From positions 371,611 to 435,610 of the forward strand of contig VZQC01005560.1 of assembly GCA_009823505.1 (NCBI GenBank): a DNA stretch of 64,000 nt, read 5' to 3'. The notes under the pieces were generated by a model. It saw only the letters and a program-made list of their open reading frames with translations, ran no database searches and was not told where the DNA came from. Shown one piece after another: positions 10,681-22,017 of this stretch. Every line of letters starts with the position of its first letter. The stretch's first letter is position 1. The DNA comes from Rhizomys pruinosus (taxonomy: Eukaryota; Chordata; Mammalia; Rodentia; Spalacidae). Both the position numbers and the translations under genes were made by a program.

Positions 10681-12048
10681 CCCATGAGTCTCATCTCTAC
10701 AGACCTGGAGCAGTACTGTGAGGTCTCATCCACCACGATCAGCAACCTGCAGCCTTCAATAGAATCCAGCCCACAGTCTGACTTATAAATAAAGTTTTAT
10801 TGAGACAACCATGCTGTTCTTCTGTGCTCTTGATGGCTGCTTACACACTAAGTGACCTTGTATATACACACTCAGAGCTGAGGGATCTTCCCACCACAAA
10901 GCTCTGTGCCACTCTGCTGTGACCCAGACTTTGCCCTCAGTGACTGCTCTTTCTACTGACTGCTGCAGATAGGGGCTCAGAGATGGTTGGAGACCCTCCC
11001 AGGGCCACACAGCAAGAGTCCTGAGTCCTCAGGAAAGGGCTAGAATCCAGGCACAGTTCTGGTCCCTGCAGCCTCCTGGAGTGTCTGTTCATTTGAACTT
11101 GGAGGTTGACCCCATGGAGAGAAAGGCAGCAGGGAGCAATATCCAGAGGTGGTGGTGACCTCCCAACCCTATGCACCCCGCCTGTAGCTGCAGCCTGGGG
11201 GCCAGCGCCTCCGCATCTCAGCGTGTGGTGCAGTTGTCCTATTCACCGGCCCTGCTGCGGCTTGACTATAGAAACTCCTCTGTAGGCTCGGGTGCTATGG
11301 TCTAGGTCCCCTGCTGGTGGTGCTGTTCTGGAAGGTTCTGGAACTTCACTGAAGGACGTGGTGACTAGGTACTGGTCCTTGAGGGTATCTTGCCTGTCCT
11401 TTCCTGTCTCCCTTCACTTCTGCCCACAGCGACGTAGACGGAAGCTTCTGCCCTGTGTTGCTATGGTCACAAAGCTTCTCCCAGGTACACAGAGCCAATG
11501 AGCACCCACCCAAGTCTCAGAAACCACAAGCCAGACAGTGCTCCCTCCTGAAGTTGTTTCTGTCAGGTGCTTGGTCACAGTCAAGAGCAGACTCCAGTTC
11601 TCCCCAAGAAAGGCCTCTCAGCCAGCAAGGCCCGGGGAGAAGGGCACCCAGGCCCCGTCACAGAGTGCTTCAAAAGAAGTCAGGAAGTTTCCAGAAACTA
11701 AGCTTCAGCTACAGCATCAGGTTAAGAGAGGGAGGAACCTCTGGCCATATAGCCATGGACTGGCCAGGCTGGGGGTCGGACAGAGGATGGGTAGGACATG
11801 GCCTAGAAAGGCTCAAATCTCCAGCTCAGCCTTTGCTATGGGGCAGGACAGAGGGCCAGACCTGAGACTGAACCGAAACCACAGCCTTCCAGATGGAGGG
11901 CTCTGGGTGAAAGTATCCCACGTCCCTCTCTCCCTCCCTCTCTCCCTCCTCCTCTACTTCTTACCACCACCCCATACCACCACCACCACCCCCCAGACCT
12001 CCTGAAGCCTGACTCAGCAGACCCAAGGCAGGGGCCAGAGTCAGTCAA
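10681..12048. other. Unique DNA, no supported gene
   Basis: GC-rich single-copy sequence. A pyrimidine-rich and ACC-rich low-complexity patch lies at about 11920-12000 (ctctctccctcc, then caccaccaccacc). Open frames of up to 155 codons on the + strand have no splice or start context that sets them apart from background. Confidence 0.5.
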
Positions 12049-12125
12049 GACAGGGGTCAAGGTCAGACATGGACAGGGGTCAAGGTCAGGCATGGACAGG
12101 GGTCAAGGTCAGGCATGGACAGGGG
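12049..12125. repeat. 23-bp tandem repeat, 3.3 copies
   Basis: Units read gacaggggtcaaggtcag followed by acatg or gcatg. Only one base differs between complete units, so the duplication is recent. Confidence 0.93.
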
Positions 12126-13309
12126 CTCATGGGCAGCAAGGATCTGCACTGTGAACCTGGACTCTGCCTCCCACCGCCAGCCCAGCACCAGCAGGCTCTC
12201 CTCTGCAGTGGGGAAGGGTACAGCTACAGAACAGGGGAGACCTGTCCTCTCCCACCATGGTGCCAGGGAAATGCTGCTCTGAGCCAGGAAGGTGTTGGCT
12301 CCCTCTCTGCAGCAGGGAAGGAGCCAGCAAACCTGCCCTGGGATGGTAACTGGGTGGGCTGGAAAGCTACAGCCTCCCCGACCGCAGCACTGGGCCCAGC
12401 TCACCTTCCCTCTCCCAGGCATTCAGGCTGGATGCCTCTTCACCCCTTTCTTCACTCTCCCCCAAGCCTGTGTGAGCAGGGATCCCCATGCTGAGTGAGC
12501 AGAAGATCCCTGTTATAGCTGTTCAGTGTCTGGGAGCAGGGGAGATGGCCCTTCCCCATCCTCAGGAAGCACAGTGGGACAGGGACAGCCTGGCCCCCAG
12601 AGGGGGCTGCAGACCTGCCGGAGTCTGTCCCCAGACTCAGAAGGTACTTCATTCATTCACATGCTCGGTGTCACCACACAGCCCAGGGACAGATCCAACA
12701 CTGACTGCATCTCTGAAGGGGTCTGACAAGGCAGGGGAGAGCTCGATGGAACAGAGCATGGCAGCAGTAGCTGGAACAGGGCTGTCAGGCAGTACTGCTT
12801 CCAGAGTCCTAAGACCAAGAAAGTGCTTTGTCTTTATTTCAAGGCCAGAGGAAGACATGGGGGGAGGGGCTAGAGTTGGGAGTTAGGGTATTTTGAGGGA
12901 TACGATTCCCTTCACAGTGTGAAGTGTAAGAGCTATTTGGGGGTTCTGGGATAAGATGGCAGAAGTGGTGCAGATGGCTGGCTCTGGGATTCCGGCTAAG
13001 CCAGCACTCTGAGAGGAGGGCAGAGCCCTGAATGAAAGGCTCCTCTCTTGCTTCCCTGGGGATCCAGACGGGGCCTTCCAAGACAGGAAGCTCTAGCAAC
13101 CCTGACCTGGGACCTGGGAACCCCCTTCATGACCCACCGGGCAGCCACTGGAAAACACAACAGTCTGAGCCCCGCAGCCATCAACATTGTCTGGACCCCC
13201 TTGTCCCTCCGAGGGGCCCAGGTGGGAAAATGCAGGAGCGCAACTTGCAGGTCAGCTTGCTCACCCCCAGAGCTGCCTGGGGTCCAGAACAATCACAGGC
13301 AGCAGGCCC
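12126..13309. other. Unique DNA, no supported feature
   Basis: GC-rich, single-copy, with no recognisable transposon and no paired splice signals around an open frame. Confidence 0.5.
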
Positions 13310-13410
13310 CAATCTGTTTTTTGGGATTTTCTTAAATGCCTAGAGCTAGAGTCTTGTGAAATTTGCATACATATTCATGTAAAAAATATGCAAATCACAC
13401 CTCCCCCAGA
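13310..13410. promoter_or_regulatory. Paired inverted octamer motifs in AT-rich patch
   Basis: ATTTGCAT at 13361-13368 and its exact reverse complement ATGCAAAT at 13388-13395 are separated by 19 bases. The octamer is the classic POU-factor (Oct) binding site. The patch is AT-rich within GC-rich DNA and is not a recognisable repeat. Function is inferred from the motif only. Confidence 0.4.
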
Positions 13411-13514
13411 TCAGCTGCAGGAAGGTGGCTGCCTGTCCTTCTTCCCCAGGGTCAGCTCCACCCACAAAACCCTGAAGATACAGGCTCCAGAGCCTTTGTC
13501 ACCTGCCCTCACAT

Positions 13515-13625
13515 GTGTACAGATGGAGAAACTGAGGCTAGAGGGGCAGATGGACTTGCCCACGGCTGCCTCCCTTGGCTAGGCAGAGCTGAGCCAGAAA
13601 CTCGAAGCCAAGACAATTTCTGCCC
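13515..13625 (-). mobile_element. MIR remnant
   Basis: The sequence agatggagaaactgaggcta, followed by cttgcccacggctgcc, is the reverse complement of the conserved MIR core and 3' part. Old mammalian SINE with no terminal duplication left. Confidence 0.65.
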
Positions 13626-14072
13626 AGCAACCTCCTCCTGACAGAGGCCCCGGCACTCCCTGGGCAGTGTGGGCATCTGTGCCGGATCACCCACGCCTCC
13701 GTGAGAAACAGTGACATTTGCTCTTAAGCCCTCTCCCAGAGGACCTAGTGAGCCATCCCTTCCCAGTCAAAGCCAGCTCCAGAAATAAAGCCTCCTCCAG
13801 CCCTGCATGGATTAAATGTCACCACAGAGAGCAGAGGAATGATGAATCTAGATTATTGGAACCAGAAGGAAGAGCGAGTGTCTCTGAGTGGCATGCCCCA
13901 CTTCAGACCACTGAAGGCCCACCGTGCTCACAGCTCGAGACACCCAGCACCTGGTCAGTACAGAAACTGAGGCATGGGGTTAAGGTTTCATTGTGAGGGC
14001 TGAAACAAGAACAAAGTCTTGGGTCTCCTGTCTTTAAGGAGCCATGCAAATACTGGATTTGCCTCTCTGAGA
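13626..14072. other. Unique DNA, no supported feature
   Basis: Single-copy sequence with mixed composition. No gene, array or recent transposon is visible. Confidence 0.5.
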
Positions 14073-14208
14073 GCTTGAGAGAGGCCTGTGTGCTGAGCCC
14101 AGTGATAAAGCCCCTCTACCCTACAGCCTAGGGTCCTATGGCTTGAGAGAGGCCTGTGTGCTGAGCCCAGTGATAAAGCCCCTCTACCCTACAGCCTAGG
14201 GTCCTATG
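14073..14208. repeat. Perfect 68-bp tandem duplication
   Basis: 14073-14140 and 14141-14208 are identical in all 68 bases (each begins gcttgagagaggcctgtgtg and ends gggtcctatg). A perfect duplication in non-coding DNA is very young or polymorphic. Confidence 0.96.
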
Positions 14209-14594
14209 ACTCTCATACACACAGGCCACTGAAGAGGTAGCCGCTATCCTCTGAGCTCCTGGGCACTCTGCTGCTGCGTGCGCAGTGCTTGCCTAAAGCA
14301 GGACCCAAAGGCCTTACCCCATTCTGCAGTTTGTGAATCTCTAGGCTTCAGAGTCACCATCTGTGGTTTAAGGTAAGAGCTTGCTGAGCAGGGTGCCTCT
14401 GGGGTTAGGTAATCTAGATCTGAAACACAGACCCTGGAAAGAGCCACTCAGACAAACACATACCCTGTATGAACAGAGTTCTGCATGCTCTGGAGTGAGA
14501 GTCACTAATGAGCATCCCAGAAAGGGGCCCTCCAGCCCTGTGGGGCAACTCACTCATAGAGCTGGGCCCTGGAGCAGTAGTGGAGCCAGGAGCC
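14209..14594. other. Unique DNA before the 40-bp array
   Basis: No feature supported. A short stretch with acceptor-like (ccattctgcag) and donor-like (taag then gtaaga) signals at about 14329-14376 is stop-containing in two of three frames. Confidence 0.45.
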
Positions 14595-15427
14595 TCGACA
14601 TCCCCATGGACCCTTCCATGGACCGCTGACCCCACGACATTCCCCATGGACCCTTCCATGGACCACTGACCCCACGACATCCCCATGGACCCTTCCATGG
14701 ACCACTGACCCCACAACATTCCCCATGGACCCTTCCATGGACCACTGACCCCTCGACATCCCCATGGACCCTTCCATGGACCACTGACCCCACGACATTC
14801 CCCATGGACCCTTCCATGGACCACTGACCCCACGACATTCCCCATAGACCCTTCCATGGACCACTGACCCCACAACATTCCCCATGGACCCTTCCATGGA
14901 CCGCTGACCCCACGACATTCCCCATGGACCCTTCCATGGACCACTGACCCCACGACATTCCCCATGGACCCTTCCATGGACCACTGACCCCACGACATTC
15001 CCCATGGACCCTTCCATGGACCACTGACCCCACGACATTCCCCATGGACCCTTCCATGGACCACTGACCCCACGACATTCCCCATGGACCCTTCCATGGA
15101 CCACTGACCCCACGACATTCCCCATGGACCCTTCCATGGACCACTGACCCCACGACATTCCCCATGGACCCTTCCATGGACCACTGACCCCACGACATTC
15201 CCCATGGACCCTTCCATGGACCACTGACCCCACGACATTCCCCATGGACCCTTCCATGGACCACTGACCCCACGACATTCCCCATGGACCCTTCCATGGA
15301 CCACTGACCCCACGACATTTCCTGTGGACCCTTCCATGGACCACTGACCCCACGACATTCCCCATGGACCCTTCCATGGACCACTGACCCCATGACATTC
15401 CCCATGGACCCTTCCATGAACCACTAA
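14595..15427. repeat. 40-bp minisatellite, about 21 copies
   Basis: Each unit carries ccatggacccttccatgga, then ccactgaccccacgacat(t). A few units near the left end are 38 bases because two bases are lost in the ATTCCCC segment. The middle, about 14900-15300, is nearly uniform, and the ends are more variable. There are usually two CCATGG palindromes per unit. Because 40 is not a multiple of 3, the units cycle through all three minus-strand frames, which stay open for 287-336 codons; this is a repeat property and not a gene. Confidence 0.97.
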
Positions 15428-15568
15428 CCTCAGTCACAACACAGCAGCTGCGTCTCAAGGACCAGTGTCTTCAAGAGCCAAACAACAGGGGGTCCACCAT
15501 TTACGAGCTGGACCTAGAAGTTACTTAGCATCACAAGGCCATCAGGCTACAGGAGATGGAGACATAGA

Positions 15569-15608
<40 letters not shown>
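15569..15608. repeat. (CA)n microsatellite
   Basis: About 20 uninterrupted CA dinucleotides, long enough to be polymorphic and to form Z-DNA. Confidence 0.97.
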
Positions 15609-15614
<6 letters not shown>

Positions 15615-15649
15615 TAAAAGAAATACGTGGGAAACTGCCCCAGCCATAT

Positions 15650-16125
15650 TGGAAGGGCCCTCCCAACTCCCTGTCACAGCAACCCTGCCATGTCACCTTT
15701 GTCCAACATACAATACGCCTCACCCACAGTCCCACTTTCCCCCCAGAGCTCCACGCTCCCTGGTCCAGCCACTCCAGTCTCCTCACTGCTCTTAGGAATG
15801 CCAGCCTCTTCCTGCCTCAGGGCCTTTGCACCACCTGACGTCTTCTTGCTGAGACCTCACGTGGCTCCTCCTGCACTTCATTCTGATTTCTGCCCAGATC
15901 TTCCCCACTGGATCTCTCCAGACTTTGCACTTGACCCCTAGTTCTGTATCCCCCTCAATCTGTTTCTCCTCTTTCTCCTAGCATGCTCTAGAAGGCCACA
16001 GTTAGGTTTACTGTGAACCATCACACTCTCTGGGATGTAAGCTCCACAGGGTAGGGCACCCTACTGCCCTGTCCCCGTCACCTCCAGGGTCTTGTACCAC
16101 ATGGCCAGGTTCCATGCCTGCTGCT
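15650..16125 (+). mobile_element. L2 LINE 3' remnant
   Basis: The chain ttcctgcctcagggcctttg, ctgggatgtaagctccac, agggtagggcacc and ccatgcctgctgctg follows the usual L2 3' end order in sense orientation. Old, indel-rich and without coding capacity. Confidence 0.6.
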
Positions 16126-17518
16126 GGTGGTACCCATGGCCAGAACCCTTGCCTTTGCACCGGCCCTTCAGCAGCAGAGCCCTGGGCTGCCCTCTCCCAC
16201 CAGGACCTCTACACTTGGGGTCTGTCTAGGATCCAGCTGGCCTCACCCCAACAACTGTGGGCCCCTTGAAGACCAGACTGGGCACACAAGGACCCTTTGC
16301 CAGTACCTAGGAGCAACAACACCACGCTCGCCCCATGGCCGCAGGCACGAGCTATGACCTTCATGTCCCAAGTCCATCAAACAGGGGGTGGATGTCCAGA
16401 AAGTGTGGCCATGGCCCCGCTGCCCCATTTGCAGTAAGAAACAAAGGGACCTCCTGGCCAAATTATTAACTTTATTGTCAGTGAACAGGGCTTTGAGGGT
16501 GCTGTCCGTGGGCAGGGGTTTCATGTGGAGGGGGACAGTCGAGTTTATGGGCCAGGGAGAAGGCATAGCAGCAGGAGTCGTGGGAGGGTAAGATTCCCAG
16601 AGGCTCAGCTGCCTCCCACAGTAAAGACACTCAGCTCAGATGGACGGACCAGAGAGCCCCGAGTCAAGAAAGGCCAGGTACCCACATACTCCCCACTTCA
16701 CCTCACAACATAGAGTGCAAAGCCCTGAACAAGGACCAACGAGGGCTCTGAGAGGGGAATGGTGGATCTGGGCTACAGGGTCAGTAAAACGGGTAACCAA
16801 AAGTGACAAGAAGAGTGGTGCCTGGCCACTGTGCTGGGACCAAGAAAAGAAGAGGCTCGATGAGGGGTGCAGGACTAGAGGGGGCTGTCAACAAGAAGCT
16901 CTGGTGGGAGGGCAGCAGAGGGCCTCCAGGGCCCAGTGCACACCCAGGACCCTGCTGCCGTACTGCACCCGTGCTGCAGCTAGCAGGGTCAGAGGCCAGA
17001 GGAGGGAGTCACATAAGCATACACAGTTCAGTAAGGTGGGCACTGTCACGGCTAGGACAGGAGCACAGGGATGGCTGTAACCACCAAGACATCTCCAGAT
17101 GCTGGCAGGCCTGGGCCGAAGGGAAGAGCAACCCCCAGACTCTTCCACAAGAAACCCCTCGCCACAGATAGTCAGGACACAAGGGAAGTGTGCCTGCAGA
17201 TGCATGGGTACCCAATGGGCTCAGGGCCACATGGACACAGGCCAGGATCCAACTTAGAACCTGACCTCTGCATAGCCTATTCCGCAGGTGGCCAAGGTGG
17301 AACCTTAGACGTCCAGGTGTCGGAATCTATACTCAACACCCAGGAACATCTATGGGCCCCAGTTACATGGTCCCAGTCCCTTGGGGAAATGATAGGAGCA
17401 TCCATCACAGTGTCCATCACCCTGGGGACATCCCACCTTGGTGGGTTCTGGGTCCCAGAACTTGCTGAAGTCTGGTAGCAGGGCTTTCTGCTTGCCATTC
17501 CTTGATCTGTCTAGTTGG
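16126..17518. other. Unique DNA, no supported gene
   Basis: GC-rich single-copy DNA with a short AT-richer patch (aaattattaactttattgtc, about 16460-16479). Frames of 120-146 codons exist on both strands, but none has a recognisable domain or splice boundary. Confidence 0.45.
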
Positions 17519-17810
17519 CTGCCCAGTCATCTTGCCCTGGGGGCACTGGGGTTCAGAGTGCTGCCCAGTCATCTTGCCCTGGGGACACTGGGGTTCAGAG
17601 TGCTGCCCAGTCATCTTGCCCTGGGGACACTGGGGTTCAGAGTGCTGCCCAGTCATCTTGCCCTGGGGGCACTGGGGTTCAGAGTGCTGCCCAGTCATCT
17701 TGCCCTGGGGACACTGGGGTTCGGAGTGCTGCCCAGTCATCTTGCCCTGGGGGCACTGGGGTTCGGAGTGCTGCCCAGTCATCTTGCCCTGGGGGCACTG
17801 GGGTTCGGAG
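17519..17810. repeat. 42-bp minisatellite, 7 copies
   Basis: Units start ctgcccagtcatcttgccct, followed by ggggRcactggggttcRgagtg with only the two R positions varying. Since 42 is 14 codons, every stop-free frame stays open; on the minus strand it would encode a 14-residue repeat (MTGQHSEPQCPQGK). No flanking exon signal supports translation. Confidence 0.96.
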
Positions 17811-19304
17811 CTGCCACCACCTCACTGATCCACTCATAACAGGAACCCCCTGCAGAAAGGTGCCACCATGGGCCTTGAATTCTGGAACACAGCACCCCCT
17901 TGCTCCAAGCACCTCAGCTCTATGGTACCACCTCCCCCATGCCCCAGAGGACCATCATGTACTCCTTGACCTTTTGGGGTAGTTGGTGGGTGTCCAGTCC
18001 TGGACATGGAGCCATCATGACCAGCTCACTTTTTGGCCTCTCGATCCCTCCATCTGGAGTTCCCCACAGCATCTCCCCTGAATTGAATCCGATGCTCCCC
18101 ATTGGACCCGGGAATCTGGAGTGGAGTTGGCCAGGCCTTGTCCAGGAGTTCATGCAGCAGCGGGGGTGGCACCTCCAAGTGGACATGCCTGGTTATCCCA
18201 TCCTGGGAAGACACCAAGTCCTGTGTCTTCCCCAGCAGGTGCCAGTCAGTACTCAGCTAGCCTGGCCATCATTTTCTGCCCCAGCAGACCCCACAGCCCA
18301 GGCCTTGTTCTGAGTTCTGACCCTGCCCTGGGTTCTGCTGAATAGCCGGAAGAAGCCTTAACTGTTGACAGAGGCCTCTGAGTGTCCTTCCAGTTGCAGA
18401 GTAGGCTACAACGCCAAGCCTCAGGGCCACTTCATCAAACCCCACCTGTGGACAGATGTTCCCTAGGACCCTGCCTGCCAGCGTTCAGCCACCTCCTCCC
18501 GTTCCACCTGCTCATCTGCAGGAAGTAGGTTTTTCTCTCTGAGCTCCAAGGAGCCCCGGTCCCCAGGGATATGCTTGAAATGATGACTAACAGGTCTGAG
18601 CCTGTCATTTTCTCTCTCTATGCATCAATGGCTCTTAGCAACAGTTGCCTGATGACACAGTCAGTCCTCCAGGCTATGAAACCTCCTACACTCCTCAGAG
18701 CAGACACTTGTGTCAGTTGGAGTGTCCCCTATCACCACTGCCCCCTAGGGTGCCCACCTATCTCCCCTCTTCTCTTCCCCCTCGGTTCACTCACCTGCTC
18801 CCAGGCTTACTTGGTAGTAGCACTGTTACGTCAGCACCAGCCACCACCTCCAGTACTGCTTCCCCAGTCCAGTTCCTGTTGTAAGCATCATGGGTCCATC
18901 TCCTAAGGATGAAGATTCCTGCCCGGTGACCACAAAGGCTTAAGGAGAAGGTATTGTAAGGATAAAAGATGGACCAGGACCAAGAGTTGGAGCCCACAGC
19001 CACCTGGTCCCACCTGACAGGATGGGGCTAGTGGGGTTGAGGCTCTGAAGGAGACGGAGCTATCACCTCATTGCAGCCCCCAGGATCCAGGTCAAATCCA
19101 CTTCCCACACTCCACCCACTGCTCTCCCATATGAACGAAGAGGGGGTGACTAAACGCGAGGTTCTCGGCAGGTCTGCGGTGTGAATGATGTCTGCAATGG
19201 GAGGCAGTGACCCGGAGAAAGCCCAAGGCTCCTGAGAGAAGGTTCTAGCAAATCTATCAGTTCAGAACAGCCCCCTCAGGAAATTCAAACAACCCCCATC
19301 AGTC
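17811..19304. other. Unique DNA, no supported gene
   Basis: Single-copy sequence. At 18638-18648 a palindromic gcaacagttgc resembles an RFX X-box core, within an AT-richer patch at about 18570-18660. Minus-strand frames around 17920-18217 shift relative to one another and cannot be assigned to a gene. Confidence 0.4.
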
Positions 19305-19369
19305 TGTATGTGTGTGTGCGTGTGTGTGTGTGAGTGTGTGTCTGTCTGTCTGTCTACCTGTCTGTCTGG
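19305..19369. repeat. (TG)n and (TCTG)n compound microsatellite
   Basis: Alternating TG, with gcg and gag interruptions, passes into TCTG tetramers. Confidence 0.93.
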
Positions 19370-19732
19370 CCCTGAACTGGTCCAAGGCTCCAAGCCCCAA
19401 GTAGCCTCAGCAAACAAGCAGGAGGAGCAGGGAATCAGGCAGACAACACCAGCCAGAAGTGCCCTCAGGGACACCCAACCCCATGCAGCTGAGGGGTCTG
19501 GGCAGCCAGGACCAAGGGGCCTTCTCTCTGGACCTAGACTTCTATGCTCTGGCCTTCACAAGCTTGAGCACCTTCCATCCGGGTTCCTTGTGAGAATCAA
19601 GGGAGGGGAGAGTACCCTATCCCCTTTTCACAGCAGAATCTGAAGGTTTGAGGGTTTTCTTGGGAGAGAGCCTCACAGGACCTGGGCTAAGAAGGAGAGA
19701 GGTGATGGGGGATGCAGTCCGAGATCCTGCTC

Positions 19733-21024
19733 GGCAGTTCCCCCAGAACTTCCATCCAGGGTCTCCTCTGCAGTTCCCCCAGACCTTCCATCCAGGGTCT
19801 CCTCTGCGTTCTCCCAGACCTTCCATCCAGGGTCTCCTCCACAGTTTGCCCAGAACTTCCATCCAGGGTCTCCTCTGCAGCTCTCCCAGACCTTCCATCC
19901 AGGGTCTCCTCTGCAGGTCCCCCAGACCTTCCATCCAGGGTCCCCTCTGCAGTACTCCCAGACCTTCCATCCAGGGTCTCCTCTGCAGTTCCCCCAGACC
20001 TTCCATCCAGGGTCTCCTCTGCAGTTCCCCCAGACCTTCCATCCAGGGTCTCCTCTGCAGTTCCCCCAGACCTTCCATCCAGGGTCTCCTCTGCAGTTCC
20101 CCCAGACCTTCCATCCAGGGTCTCCTCTGCAGTTCCCCCAGACCTTCCATCCAGGGTCTCCTCTGCAGTTCCCCCAGACCTTCCATCCAGGGTCTCCTCT
20201 GCAGTTCCCCCAGACCTTCCATCCAGGGTCTCCTCTGCAGTTCCCCCAGACCTTCCATCCAGGGTCTCCTCTGCAGTTCCCCCAGACCTTCCATCCAGGG
20301 TCTCCTCTGCAGTTCCCCCAGACCTTCCATCCAGGGTCTCCTCTGCAGTTCCCCCAGACCTTCCATCCAGGGTCTCCTCTGCAGTTCCCCCAGACCTTCC
20401 ATCCAGGGTCTCCTCTGCAGTTCCCCCAGACCTTCCATCCAGGGTCTCCTCTGCAGTTCCCCCAGACCTTCCATCCAGGGTCTCCTCTGCAGTTCCCCCA
20501 GACCTTCCATCCAGGGTCTCCTCTGCAGTTCCCCCAGACCTTCCATCCAGGGTCTCCTCTGCAGTTCCCCCAGACCTTCCATCCAGGGTCTCCTCTGCAG
20601 TTCCCCCAGACCTTCCATCCAGGGTCTCCTCTGCAGTTCCCCCAGACCTTCCATCCAGGGTCTCCTCTGCAGTTCCCCCAGACCTTCCATCCAGGGTCTC
20701 CTCTGCAGTTCCCCCAGACCTTCCATCCAGGGTCTCCTCTGCAGTTCCCCCAGACCTTCCATCCAGGGTCTCCTCTGCAGTTCCCCCAGACCTTCCATCC
20801 AGGGTCTCCTCTGCAGTTCCCCCAGACCTTCCATCCAGGGTCTCCTCTGCAGTTCCCCCAGACCTTCCATCCAGGGTCTCCTCTGCAGTTCCCCACACCT
20901 TCCATCCAGGGTCTCCTCTGCAGTTCCCCCAAACCTTCCATCCAGGGTCTCCTCTGCAGTTCTCCCAGACCTTCCATCCAGGGTCTCCTGTGCAGTTCTC
21001 CCAGACTTTCCATCCAGGGCCTCT
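19733..21024. repeat. 36-bp minisatellite, about 36 copies
   Basis: Units read cagttcccccagaccttcc then atccagggtctcctctg. About 25 consecutive units between 19985 and 20890 look identical, while units at both ends carry substitutions and one or two length changes. 36 bases is 12 codons and the unit lacks stops in five frames, so frames of 403-462 codons appear on both strands; they are shadows. The array ends at a donor-like ctcgg/gtgagt (21024). Confidence 0.97.
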
Positions 21025-21651
21025 GTGCTCGGGTGAGTGATACTCCTGGACCCTAACCCCTGCCCCCCCCCAGCCCTAGCTTCCTAGCCTTCCCCCACAG
21101 GGCCTTGAGTATCATCAAATCATGGAGGATAATAGAGGGGTACTCCACCAGGATCATAGAATAAAATAACGGGATCACAGAATGCATCACATAATCAAAC
21201 CCATCCAAGCTACCCAGAATATCATCATGGCACACTGGAGTCTAACCACTGTGGTGAGTCACAGCAACAAGGAGCAGGCGTAGCAGACTAGAGGGGGAGG
21301 TACCCCAGGAGCTGCCAGACTCACCTCCATCCATGTTTCTGGGTAAAGAAACCAGGGGCCAGATGGTTGTAGGGCCTCTCTGGGAAAGGATCCAGCCCAA
21401 TGGTACTGTGCACAGCTCAGCTCAACAAGCAAGCCCTGGGCATCCTGGGCAGAAAGGAGAGGCAGCACATGAGTAGGGGGTAAGAGATGGGAATCATGGC
21501 AGAGTCCACCCTTGGGAGAGTGGCATCATGGGACCTCATAAACAGAAGTGAGAGTTTGCTGAGTGAGTAACGGAACCTTCAGAATATTGACTCTATGAGA
21601 GCAAGAAACACATTTGTCTTGTGTACACCCATGTCACCAGCAGAAACTCTG
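21025..21651. other. Unique DNA, no supported feature
   Basis: Mixed-composition single-copy sequence with a short AT-richer part (about 21110-21210). Nothing recognised. Confidence 0.5.
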
Positions 21652-21799
21652 GTGAAGAATTACATAGTACACACCTTTAATCCAAGCACTCAGGAGGCAG
21701 AGGCAGGAGAATCTCTATGAGCTTGAGGTCAGCTTGGTCTACTAGCAAATCCTAGGTCAGTCAAGAGTACATAGTAAAATTCTGCCTAAAAAAAAACAC
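21652..21799 (+). mobile_element. B1 SINE
   Basis: The series cacacctttaatccaagcac, tcaggaggcagaggcagg and gaggtcagcttggtctac, ending in an A run, is a 7SL-derived B1 element, diverged by several per cent or more. Clear flanking duplications are not visible. Confidence 0.85.
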
Positions 21800-22017
21800 T
21801 TGCAAAAAGCTGTTTATGTCTATGCATGTCTACAACCCCAAATTTAGAGAGAAGATCCATAGCCTGACCCAGCCAGCATAGACTAAACATTGAGCTTCCG
21901 GTTCAGTGAGAGGCCGTATCTCAATACAATAAAGGCGGACAGTGACAGAGGAGGATAGTGGCGTCCTGCTTTGGCCTCCACCTGTGCATGTGTATGGACC
22001 TGCACATCTGCACACAT
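21800..22017 (+). mobile_element. Rodent interspersed repeat, family undecided
   Basis: Contains attgagcttccggttcagtg, gagaggccgtatctcaata and gctttggcctccacctgtgc, followed by CA-rich DNA. The order resembles rodent repeats whose 3' end grows into a CA tract. It probably seeded the CA-rich array that follows. Confidence 0.5.

Noticed and set aside
14414..15458. Three overlapping minus frames of 287-336 codons
   Set aside because: The 40-base unit rotates through frames and has no stop. The same peptide appears in all three.
19617..21040. Five frames of 403-462 codons on both strands
   Set aside because: All follow from a stop-free 36-base unit. Equal openness on both strands argues against coding.
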